This document shows positions 1 to 5,222 of a DNA stretch of 5,283 nt, one piece after another. The DNA comes from Bacteroidia bacterium (GTDB taxonomy: Bacteria > Bacteroidota > Bacteroidia > Bacteroidales > Azobacteroidaceae): contig BNTP01000163.1 in NCBI GenBank assembly GCA_025996695.1, forward strand, positions 1 through 5,283, in the 5' to 3' direction. The notes below the pieces were generated by a model. It searched no databases and had not been told where the DNA came from. It was given only the letters and a program-made list of their open reading frames with translations. A program made the translations under genes and the position numbers. Position 1 is the first letter of the stretch, and every line of letters starts with the position of its first letter.

Positions 1-29
1 GCGTACTGCTGCTGACCAACGACGGCGAT
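1..29. repeat. 29-bp exact inverted copy of rluB bases 689-717 at the window edge
   Basis: Bases 1-29 are the exact reverse complement of 689-717, and the match stops at base 30 (688). The partner site encodes part of the catalytic-region motif GVLLLTNDGD of the rRNA pseudouridine synthase. At the window edge the same bases are read in the opposite sense as codons 90-98 of the penicillin-binding protein. Codons 90-95 fit that family and codons 96-98 do not. An assembly or amplification chimera is the likeliest cause. Confidence 0.9.
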
Positions 30-295
30 AAGTCGTTGTAATTGACATACACACGGTTGCTGTTTTTCAGCGAAAAAGTGCCCATGGTGATATTGTCCGA
101 CGAAATCACTTGCGTGGCATATTTGTCAATGGGATTTTCAAGTTCCTCAATATCAGGCATATAGCCTATCCGGCCTTTGGCAATCAGGAAAAAGCACAAA
201 AAAATCAATGCCAAGAAAATTCCAAATAATCTCCAAAACCATTTGATCACAGTTGTGCGGACAGTCGTTGCCTTTTTCTTATTTTTTTCAGCCAT
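1..295 (-). CDS. Class A penicillin-binding protein (PBP1A-like), N-terminal fragment cut by window edge
   Basis: Bifunctional class A PBPs are inner-membrane enzymes that polymerise and cross-link peptidoglycan. Only the first 98 codons are present, starting at the ATG at 293-295. A Lys-rich cytoplasmic tail (residues 1-18) precedes one membrane anchor (about 19-39, WFWRLFGIFLALIF...). Then comes the family-like stretch GYMPDIEELENP (44-55), KYATQVISSD (58-67) and NRVYVNYNDLSPSLV (80-94), which normally leads into the glycosyltransferase domain. The catalytic Glu and the transpeptidase domain lie outside the window. The gene begins 30 bases after the rluB stop with no terminator between, so co-transcription is likely. 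Residues 95-98 read SSST where the family usually has an A-L-x-A-T-E-D type motif, and these bases are part of an inverted copy of rluB, so the extreme end may be chimeric. The family call rests on one membrane segment and short motifs. Confidence 0.78.
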   Translation of the reverse strand, partial: MAEKNKKKATTVRTTVIKWFWRLFGIFLALIFLCFFLIAKGRIGYMPDIEELENPIDKYATQVISSDNITMGTFSLKNSNRVYVNYNDLSPSLVSSST

Positions 296-325
296 TTATT
301 TATTGTTATTGTAAACAGCGAGGCG

Positions 326-1690
326 TTATTCAAACGCACCTTGACGGAGCATATTCACTTCTTGCTCTGTCAGATAGCGCCAATGACCGCGTTTTAGATT
401 CTTTTTCGTCATGCCGGCAAAATAGACCCGGTCGAGTTTAGTCACGCGATAACCTAAACTTTCAAACATACGACGCACGATACGGTTACGGCCGGAGTGA
501 ATTTCGATGCCGACTTGGTCTTGCACATCTTCGATCGCGTAGGCGATCTCGTCGGCGTGAATTTCACCGTCGTCCAGGTCAATCCCTTTCGCCAATTTTT
601 CCATGTCTTCGATAGTCACGTTTTTATCCAACCAAACGTGATAAACTTTCTTTTTTGCATATTTCGGATGAGTCAATTTAGACGCCAAATCGCCGTCGTT
701 GGTCAGCAGCAGTACGCCTGTGGAGTTTCTATCCAAACGACCAACGGGGAAAATGCGTTCGTGGCAAGCCGTTTTCACCAAATCCATTACCGTCAATCGC
801 TCTTGTGGGTCATCAGCGGTGGTCACGCAGTTTTTAGGCTTGTTCAACACCACATACATTTTAGCTTCCAAGCGAACCGGTTGATCGTGAAACATCACCT
901 CATCGGCGCGTTTCACTTTAGTGCCTAATTCAGTTACCACCACACCATTCACTTTCACCACGCCTGCCGTAATAAAAGCATCGGCTTCGCGACGGGAACA
1001 CACGCCGGCATTGGCGAGATATTTGTTCAAGCGCAACGGTTCATTGGGGTCAAAATGTTCCTCGCGGTATTTCGACCGTTTGATTTCCGCATACTTGTCA
1101 AACCGCTGCGTTTGATTGCGATTGTAACCGTTTGATGGATAGCGATTGTTGTTGTTCGGATAACGGTTGTTGCTCGGGTAGCGATCAGTCGACTGATAGC
1201 GATCGTTCGACTGATAGCGATTGCCACTGCTCGGGTAACGGTTTTGTTGTTCCTCGCCCACGCGTGCACGGCGTTTCCTCGTGTCATCGCCACCTTCCGA
1301 ATTGTAGGGACGCGGTGTGTAAGGACGTGCCGGACGGTCGTAGCTGTTGCCGGAGTTGTAGCCGCCTTCACGGCTGAAATTGCGGTCGTTGTTACCATAG
1401 TTGTTTCGGGGACGATAACCACCGCCATTGTTGTTGTAGCCACCGTCCGAATTGTAGGGGCGCGGGGTGTAAGGACGAGCGGGGCGCTCGTAGCTATTCC
1501 CGTAATTGTTTCCTCCCTCTGAATTGTTGTAGCTGTTATAATTGCTTCGCGGGCGATTATAACTTCCGTTGTTGTTGTAACTGCCGCCACTTCCAACGGT
1601 AGCGCGATTTAACGTTAATGGCTTTCTCTCGCGATTATTGCCATCTTCACTTTGCCCGTCATTGCGGGGCGTCCAATCTTCTGTAATCAT
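326..1690 (-). CDS. rluB: rRNA pseudouridine synthase, RsuA/RluB/E/F family, with long low-complexity N-terminal arm
   Basis: The enzyme isomerises a specific uridine of ribosomal RNA to pseudouridine; E. coli RluB acts on 23S rRNA, but the target here is inferred. The 454-residue product has three parts. Residues 1 to about 215 are an Asn/Gly/Arg/Tyr/Ser-rich arm with internal repeats. An S4 RNA-binding domain follows at about 218-275 (LRLNKYLANAGVCSRREAD). The catalytic domain covers about 277-445, with the signature GRLDRNSTG and probable catalytic Asp320, then LLLTNDGDL, and a C-terminal GRNRIVRRMFESLG (400-413). The core alone, about 240 residues, is close to normal family size; the arm makes the protein much longer than E. 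coli RluB (about 290). Similar arms are familiar in Bacteroidota homologues. The ATG at 1688-1690 heads the open arm. No clear promoter is seen in the 120-base gap after purB, so the two genes may be co-transcribed. The family is certain; the choice of RluB over paralogues is less so. Confidence 0.9.
   Translation of the reverse strand: MITEDWTPRNDGQSEDGNNRERKPLTLNRATVGSGGSYNNNGSYNRPRSNYNSYNNSEGGNNYGNSYERPARPYTPRPYNSDGGYNNNGGGYRPRNNYGNNDRNFSREGGYNSGNSYDRPARPYTPRPYNSEGGDDTRKRRARVGEEQQNRYPSSGNRYQSNDRYQSTDRYPSNNRYPNNNNRYPSNGYNRNQTQRFDKYAEIKRSKYREEHFDPNEPLRLNKYLANAGVCSRREADAFITAGVVKVNGVVVTELGTKVKRADEVMFHDQPVRLEAKMYVVLNKPKNCVTTADDPQERLTVMDLVKTACHERIFPVGRLDRNSTGVLLLTNDGDLASKLTHPKYAKKKVYHVWLDKNVTIEDMEKLAKGIDLDDGEIHADEIAYAIEDVQDQVGIEIHSGRNRIVRRMFESLGYRVTKLDRVYFAGMTKKNLKRGHWRYLTEQEVNMLRQGAFE
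1121..1240 (-). repeat. Tandem RY(P/Q)-type hexapeptide repeats in the rluB arm
   Basis: Codons 151-190 of the pseudouridine synthase hold about six degenerate units beginning Arg-Tyr-Pro/Gln followed by Ser/Asn/Asp/Thr/Gly residues: RYPSSGN, RYQSND, RYQSTD, RYPSNN, RYPNNNN, RYPSNG. The DNA period is 18 bases, with two 21-base units. The composition suggests a disordered, positively charged, aromatic-rich RNA-contacting segment just before the S4 domain; that role is inferred. Confidence 0.85.
1291..1500 (-). repeat. 60-bp direct repeat pair spaced 150 bp (1291-1350 and 1441-1500) in the rluB arm
   Basis: The two 60-base blocks agree at 51 positions by hand count and lie exactly 150 bases (50 codons) apart. 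Each encodes the peptide RPARPYTPRPYNS followed by an acidic residue and Gly-Gly (residues 69-84 and 119-134). The in-frame spacing points to internal duplication of a 50-residue unit, and a site where recombination could change the length of the arm. Confidence 0.88.
1657..1678 (-). repeat. Palindrome-related fragment inside rluB codons 5-11
   Basis: The coding strand for residues 5-11 (DWTPRND) contains CCCGCAATGACG (1668 down to 1657), identical over 12 bases to 1799-1810 of the palindrome next to purB. Both copies are preceded by GATTG, at slightly different distances (22 versus 26 bases overall). This suggests that a partial copy of the repeat became part of the protein's start region. 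Chance similarity is not excluded. Confidence 0.5.
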
Positions 1691-1729
1691 TTTGTTTGGA
1701 TTTTTTTAATTGTAAATTTATTTGTATTT

Positions 1730-1810
1730 CGTCGTTGCGTACATGATCCGCAATCCCCTCCAAGCCTGTTCCCTTTATCAGGGGGATTGTGGGTCAAGCC
1801 CGCAATGACG
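1730..1810. repeat. 81-bp imperfect palindrome abutting the purB stop codon
   Basis: The palindrome is centred on position 1770. The arms 1730-1759 and 1781-1810 pair in one register: 27 of 30 positions match when G-T pairs are allowed, with mismatches only at 1740, 1741 and 1743. Parts are CGTCGTTGCG against CGCAATGACG (outer) and CAATCCCC against GGGGATTG (inner). The loop of about 21 bases is 1760-1780. All four imperfect pairs are G-T on the plus strand. The element ends exactly where the purB TAG begins. No T-tract follows on the minus strand, so it does not look like a classical intrinsic terminator. It resembles a dispersed REP-like or MITE-like palindrome; the remaining spacer (1691-1729) is A/T-rich with no recognised signal. 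Confidence 0.8.
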
Positions 1811-3172
1811 CTAGACTCCTGTGTATGTGTGCGGCGTAATGGCTCGCAACTCTGCTTTAATTTTTTCGTTCATCGGCAACGTATCTATAAATTCGCTCAT
1901 TGTTTTTTCTGTGATTCCTTCATTGGTGCGTGTGAGTGCTTTCAGGGCTTCGTAGGGTTTGGGAAAACCTTCGCGCCGCAAAATTGTTTGGATCCCTTCG
2001 GCCACTACCGCCCAGGCGTTGTCTAAATCCCGATCTATGGCGTCTTTGTTTAGCAATAGCTTGCCCAGCCCTTTCTGCAGGCTTTGGGTGGCTATTAAAA
2101 CGTGTGCGAACGGCATACCCACGTTTCGCAAAACGGTGGAATCAGTCAAGTCGCGTTGCAAACGTGAAATCGGCAATTTCGCTGCCAAATGTTCCAAAAG
2201 AGCGTTTGCTACGCCCAAATTGCCTTCCGCGTTTTCAAAATCAATCGGATTTACCTTGTGTGGCATGGCTGACGAACCAATTTCGCCGGCTTTAATTTTT
2301 TGCTTGAAATACTCCATCGAAATGTATTGCCAAAAATCTTTGGACAAATCCATCAGAATGGTGTTGATGCGCTTCAACCCGTCGAATAATGCCGCCAGAT
2401 TGTCGTAATTTGAAATCTGCGTCGTATATTCTTCGCGAGTCAAGCCTAATTTCTCGCTGACAAATTGGTTGCCAAAAGCTTTCCAATCGCGTTCGGGATA
2501 GGCGATTTTGTGTGCATTGAAATTGCCGGTTGCGCCACCGAATTTAGCGGATTGCGGCACGGCTTTCAGTAGCTTGACCTGTTGTTCTAAACGAAACACG
2601 AACACTCGGATTTCCTTGCCCAAGCGCGTTGGGGAGGCGGGTTGCCCATGTGTCTTTGCCAACATCGGAATTGTTTCCCAATCATTGGCGTATTGCGACA
2701 AGGTATCAATAATTTGCTGAATAGCAGGATAATACGTCGCATCCAAAGCTTCCTTTATAGAAAGTGGCACGGCAGTGTTGTTGATGTCTTGCGACGTAAG
2801 CCCAAAATGGATAAATTCTTTGCAGGATTCCAACTCAGGTACACCCAAATTCAGTGTATCAAACTGTGCTTTGATAAAATATTCGACGGCTTTCACATCA
2901 TGGTTAGTCGTTTGTTCGATTTCCTTGATTTGGGCGGTATCGTCCAATGAAAATTGGCGATAAATAGCGCGCAAGCGTTCTTTCACACCCGTCGGTGGCA
3001 AGTTTTGCAATTGCGGCAGGGGTAATTCACACAAAGCAATAAAGTATTCTATTTCAACAAGAACACGGTATTTTATCAGCGCGTATTCCGAAAAATAGGC
3101 TGCAAGCGACTCTGCTTTTTGACGATACCGCCCATCGACGGGCGAAATGGCTGTCAATTCATTTAATTTCAT
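1811..3172 (-). CDS. purB: Adenylosuccinate lyase
   Basis: This cytosolic homotetrameric enzyme of the fumarase/aspartase superfamily acts twice in purine synthesis: SAICAR to AICAR plus fumarate, and adenylosuccinate to AMP plus fumarate. The 453-residue product matches the usual length (E. coli 456) and starts with the typical ELTAISPVDGRY (4-15). Visible motifs are TTNHDVKAVEYF (88-99), TSQDINN (126-132), KTHGQPASPTRLGKE (173-187, with the conserved His175), and the flexible signature loop GSSAMPHKVNPIDFEN (299-314), where Ser300-Ser301 include the catalytic serine. QRDLTDSTVLRN (339-350) follows. No key residue is missing. The ATG at 3170-3172 is fixed by alignment to the family N-terminus and has only a weak purine-rich upstream tract. 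The gene has its own promoter and a hairpin-bearing leader, and may be co-transcribed with rluB. Confidence 0.97.
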   Translation of the reverse strand: MKLNELTAISPVDGRYRQKAESLAAYFSEYALIKYRVLVEIEYFIALCELPLPQLQNLPPTGVKERLRAIYRQFSLDDTAQIKEIEQTTNHDVKAVEYFIKAQFDTLNLGVPELESCKEFIHFGLTSQDINNTAVPLSIKEALDATYYPAIQQIIDTLSQYANDWETIPMLAKTHGQPASPTRLGKEIRVFVFRLEQQVKLLKAVPQSAKFGGATGNFNAHKIAYPERDWKAFGNQFVSEKLGLTREEYTTQISNYDNLAALFDGLKRINTILMDLSKDFWQYISMEYFKQKIKAGEIGSSAMPHKVNPIDFENAEGNLGVANALLEHLAAKLPISRLQRDLTDSTVLRNVGMPFAHVLIATQSLQKGLGKLLLNKDAIDRDLDNAWAVVAEGIQTILRREGFPKPYEALKALTRTNEGITEKTMSEFIDTLPMNEKIKAELRAITPHTYTGV

Positions 3173-3199
3173 TCAATCTCTTATCACTTTTTATAATTG

Positions 3200-3216
3200 G
3201 GCGTATGCGATACGCC
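3200..3216 (-). promoter_or_regulatory. Perfect 7-bp hairpin in the purB leader
   Basis: Arms 3200-3206 and 3210-3216 are perfect complements with a 3-base loop; the minus strand reads GGCGTAT-CGC-ATACGCC. It sits about 28 bases upstream of the purB ATG, inside the predicted leader. No T-run follows, so it is not an intrinsic terminator for the upstream operon. It could affect mRNA stability or translation, or be a small dispersed palindrome. No known purine riboswitch core was recognised around it. Confidence 0.6.
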
Positions 3217-3247
3217 TCCGTTTCAAATCGGTTTCTCACTTTCGCTG

Positions 3248-3278
3248 CAAAGGTACTACCTTTTTTCGGATTTTGCAA
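3248..3278 (-). promoter_or_regulatory. Bacteroidota-type promoter for purB
   Basis: On the minus strand, TTG (3276-3278) is followed after 20 bases by TACCTTTG (3248-3255), an exact match to the Bacteroidota -7 consensus TAnnTTTG with an acceptable -33 spacing. Transcription would start around 3240, giving a leader of about 70 nt. The promoter starts 7 bases beyond the acetyltransferase stop codon, so purB can be expressed independently of the panD unit. The start site is inferred, not measured. Confidence 0.85.
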
Positions 3279-3284
3279 GTTTTT

Positions 3285-3860
3285 CTAAAAATCTTCCAAC
3301 ATCGCAAAAGCTTTCCACCGGCGAATAAGCGGCGCCAAATCATTGAGTCGCAACAACATCCCGTCGTTTTTGCTGTCTTTATCCGAACCGTCTTGTTTGG
3401 CAACGTCAAGCTGCGCGGTGGTCGGAAGGATGCGAGCAAGCCCTTCCCCCAAGCTTTCTCCACTAAGGAGGGGTGTCTGAAAGCCGTATTTGGCATAAGT
3501 TGCAGCTAATTCGGGCGATTGCGGAATGAGAAAAACGTAGTCGCAGGCTCTTTCTTTCAGCGAGGACAGGGCTGTCGTCAATAGTTGATTCATGTAGCCT
3601 TTGTGGCGATAGTCGGGATGCGTCATCACACCATATATATAGCCGCCGGAATAATTTTTTTCTTCTATTTGGATCTGGCAGGGCAGCATCTGCAAAAAAG
3701 CGATTGGTTGGTCATCAATCACGGTAATCAATACCTCTTCATTTTTGTACAAATTAGCGAAATATAAATCGACAAACACGGCTGAATCTTCCGGAAAACA
3801 AATCTTCCAAAGTGCCATCAATACTGATTTATATTTATCTTCGCCAAATTGCACCCTCAT
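3285..3860 (-). CDS. GNAT-family N-acetyltransferase, substrate unknown
   Basis: This is a probable cytosolic acetyl-CoA-dependent acyltransferase of 191 residues. The GNAT fold is supported by a beta-strand run at about 43-60 (VLITVIDDQPIAFLQMLP). The acetyl-CoA-binding motif A is at 75-94: IYGVMTHPDYRHKGYMNQLL, with Arg85 and Gly88 of the Q/R-x-x-G-x-G/A loop, the last position changed to Met. The late motif is YAKYGF (122-127). The N-terminal style resembles Eis-like GNAT proteins, but there is no long C-terminal domain. The gene lies 20 bases after the DUF2156 gene and should share its transcript. Residues 129-139 (TPLLSGESLGE) come from a GC-rich repeat-like segment. No Shine-Dalgarno is seen; the start is preceded by 7-bp A/T repeats. 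The fold is well supported; the substrate cannot be told from sequence. Confidence 0.85.
   Translation of the reverse strand: MRVQFGEDKYKSVLMALWKICFPEDSAVFVDLYFANLYKNEEVLITVIDDQPIAFLQMLPCQIQIEEKNYSGGYIYGVMTHPDYRHKGYMNQLLTTALSSLKERACDYVFLIPQSPELAATYAKYGFQTPLLSGESLGEGLARILPTTAQLDVAKQDGSDKDSKNDGMLLRLNDLAPLIRRWKAFAMLEDF
3441..3475 (-). repeat. GC-rich repeat-like segment inside the acetyltransferase gene
   Basis: The minus strand holds CACCCCTCCTTAGTGGAG followed by AAAGCTTGGGGGAAGGG. Inner bases CTCC and GGAG can pair, and the layout is a C-run, a short A/T core, then AGCTTGG and G-runs. The core of the 1730-1810 palindrome read on the same strand has a similar layout (CCCCCTGATAAAGGG, then AGGCTTGGAGGGG). 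It remains in frame and encodes residues just after the GNAT late motif. The relationship is suggestive only. Confidence 0.4.
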
Positions 3861-3895
3861 TAATTGTTAATTTTTAATTTTTAATTTTTAATTGA
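3861..3895 (-). repeat. Five 7-bp A/T tandem repeats upstream of the acetyltransferase start
   Basis: Plus-strand units are TAATTGT, three copies of TAATTTT, then TAATTGA. They fill the 20-base gap between the two genes and include the stop codon of the upstream one. The tract supplies the A-rich leader that Bacteroidota ribosomes favour. A change in copy number would alter the spacing or the tail of the DUF2156 protein, but three exact copies are few for a phase-variable tract. Confidence 0.85.
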
Positions 3896-4804
3896 AACAA
3901 CCCCTTTCTCCAATAGGAACTCCGGATGATACGACTCTTTGGCTTTTCGGAGCGACGCGATACCAAGGTCTTCTTCGCGATTGATGTAGGCGTAGTTGGC
4001 ACAATTATGCTCGGCAAACTGCTGATTCATCATCGTGAAACCTCCGTCGATTTCATAGAGGCTTTTTTCGGCGTGCACGCCAAACGTGTCGGCGGTCAAG
4101 GCTTGACCGTAAGAATACGCCACAATTTCGCCTTTGACGCGCAATGCTCCGCCAATTAAGCCTAATTTTTCGTATTCGGCAAATGCTTTTTCGGTTGCGA
4201 GATGCTCTTCTACGAGGGAACCGTCGCTACAATCACCATTTTCGGAACACCACCGACGATAAAGTTCCAAACAATCGGGGATAATTGTCCGCGTAATGGG
4301 CAAGTATTCCCAATCCTGATACGTTCGTTTGAATTTATTGATGTGGTTGCGTTTGGATTGATACGGTTTGCCGATCAAAGAAATCAAATCCTCTGACCGA
4401 TAAAGGTACTCAAACCACGCCCTGTCTGTTTGGTAAGTAAACTTTCCGGGCATTGCCTGCTCAATCTGCTTAAACATTTCACGAGTGATTGCATACAGGC
4501 GAATCTCTTCATTTCGCTTCTCTGCATCCTGCATAATCCTGTTAATAGCACGCCTCAACCCTTCCTCACAAGGGAAGAAAGTCATTTGGTGAGATGTCAG
4601 CGGAAACAAATATCCGGGCTTGTCATTTTTCGTCTGAAAACGGATGTAGAGCCAATTGTCTTCCACCACATAAGTGGTGTTGTAGGCATGTTTCCAGCAA
4701 AAAATATTGGAAAATGAAAAGTCACAATTTCGGAACGTGTTTTTGTTGAAAAAAGGCAGAATCGTGTCTTTATCTTCAATCGTAACCGGCTTAAAATCAA
4801 GCAT
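3881..4804 (-). CDS. DUF2156 / LPG_synthase_C-like protein, function unknown
   Basis: The 307-residue product resembles the soluble acyltransferase domain found at the C-terminus of phosphatidylglycerol lysyltransferases (MprF), which has a doubled GNAT-like fold and uses aminoacyl-tRNA. Family-like stretches are CDFSFSNIFCWKHAY (27-41), YLYRSEDLISLIGKPYQSKR (133-152) followed by NHINKF, ALRVKGEIVAYSYG (220-233), FGVHAEKS (241-248), and YINREEDLGIASLRKAKESY (273-292) followed by HPEF. There is no membrane segment or signal peptide, so it is probably cytosolic and lacks the MprF flippase part. The start at 4802-4804 lies 6 bases after the panD stop, which indicates co-transcription; the next gene is also a GNAT-fold enzyme. 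The family is recognised, but stand-alone members of this kind have no settled function, and lipid lysylation should not be assumed. Confidence 0.82.
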   Translation of the reverse strand: MLDFKPVTIEDKDTILPFFNKNTFRNCDFSFSNIFCWKHAYNTTYVVEDNWLYIRFQTKNDKPGYLFPLTSHQMTFFPCEEGLRRAINRIMQDAEKRNEEIRLYAITREMFKQIEQAMPGKFTYQTDRAWFEYLYRSEDLISLIGKPYQSKRNHINKFKRTYQDWEYLPITRTIIPDCLELYRRWCSENGDCSDGSLVEEHLATEKAFAEYEKLGLIGGALRVKGEIVAYSYGQALTADTFGVHAEKSLYEIDGGFTMMNQQFAEHNCANYAYINREEDLGIASLRKAKESYHPEFLLEKGVVSIKN

Positions 4805-4810
4805 AACGAA

Positions 4811-5164
4811 TTATTTTACAAGTTTATTCGTTATAGTATCCGGAAACACAACCGTTGGCTTGAACGTTTTGGCTTCTTCAAAATCCATCAACGCGTAGGA
4901 CATGATAATCACCACATCGCCGGGTTGCACTTTTCGCGCCGCCGCACCATTCAAACAAATCGTTCCCGAACCGCGTGCCCCTTTAATCACATACGTTTCG
5001 AGACGTTCCCCATTATTATTGTTTACAATTTGCACCTTTTCGCCCTCAATAAAATTGACAGCATCCATCAGATTTTCATCGATGGTCACGCTCCCGATAT
5101 ACTTGAGATTGGCTTCCGTAACGGTCACGCAATGCAATTTTGACTTAATGACTTGAATCATCAT
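4811..5164 (-). CDS. panD: Aspartate 1-decarboxylase proenzyme
   Basis: PanD decarboxylates L-aspartate to beta-alanine, which is joined to pantoate to make pantothenate and then CoA. It is a pyruvoyl enzyme that self-cleaves between Gly24 and Ser25, Ser25 becoming the pyruvoyl group. Here IGS places Gly24 and Ser25 at exactly these positions when translation starts at the first of two adjacent ATGs (5162-5164), and Lys9, His11, Arg54, Thr57, Tyr58 and Asn72 also fall at the E. coli numbers. Other landmarks are [19 protein letters not shown] (72-90). At 117 residues it is close to the family size of about 115-130. It is the first gene after a promoter and probably heads a three-gene unit. No panB or panC gene is in the window. 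The second ATG (5159-5161) would shorten the protein by one residue. Confidence 0.96.
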   Translation of the reverse strand: MMIQVIKSKLHCVTVTEANLKYIGSVTIDENLMDAVNFIEGEKVQIVNNNNGERLETYVIKGARGSGTICLNGAAARKVQPGDVVIIMSYALMDFEEAKTFKPTVVFPDTITNKLVK

Positions 5165-5189
5165 AATTTTTATAGTATAAAAAACGCTG

Positions 5190-5222
5190 CAAAGTTAATA
5201 TAAATTTAGATTAACCTTGCAA
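5190..5222 (-). promoter_or_regulatory. Bacteroidota-type promoter for the panD unit
   Basis: On the minus strand, TTG (5220-5222) is followed after 22 bases by TAACTTTG (5190-5197), an exact TAnnTTTG match. Transcription would start near 5183, leaving a leader of only about 20 nt with no Shine-Dalgarno site. The -7 region continues as CTTTGCAGCG, identical to the purB promoter, and both -33 regions read TTGCAA. The 22-base spacing is at the upper end of what is usual. Confidence 0.78.

Noticed and set aside
497..928. 143-codon open frame on the plus strand, antisense to the pseudouridine synthase
   Set aside because: It lies wholly over the conserved S4 and catalytic regions of rluB, has no recognisable domain, and no Bacteroidota promoter was seen before it.
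1132..1377. Cys/Ser/Asp-rich plus-strand open frame that could look like a small metal-binding protein
   Set aside because: The cysteine and aspartate runs are the complement of the Asn/Arg/Tyr repeat codons of rluB; there is no independent start signal.
1027..1596. 189-codon Thr/Ala-rich minus-strand open frame
   Set aside because: It is another frame of the low-complexity rluB arm; repetitive codons keep alternative frames open, and the rluB frame continues into the conserved S4 and synthase domains.
1730..1810. Intrinsic terminator for purB
   Set aside because: The stem is strong, but no run of T follows it on the minus strand (GAAATACAAATAAATT), and the stem has mismatches in that sense. 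A role in 3'-end protection is still possible.
1936..2408. Two overlapping plus-strand open frames of 119 and 149 codons
   Set aside because: Both are antisense to conserved purB sequence, including the signature loop region, and show no recognisable motifs.
3236..3496. Possible frameshift or second gene at the 3' end of the acetyltransferase (86-codon alternative frame)
   Set aside because: The main frame stays open to a TAG at 3285-3287 with a plausible tail (DGMLLRLN), and the alternative frame runs into the purB promoter and reads as a Lys/Arg-rich shadow.
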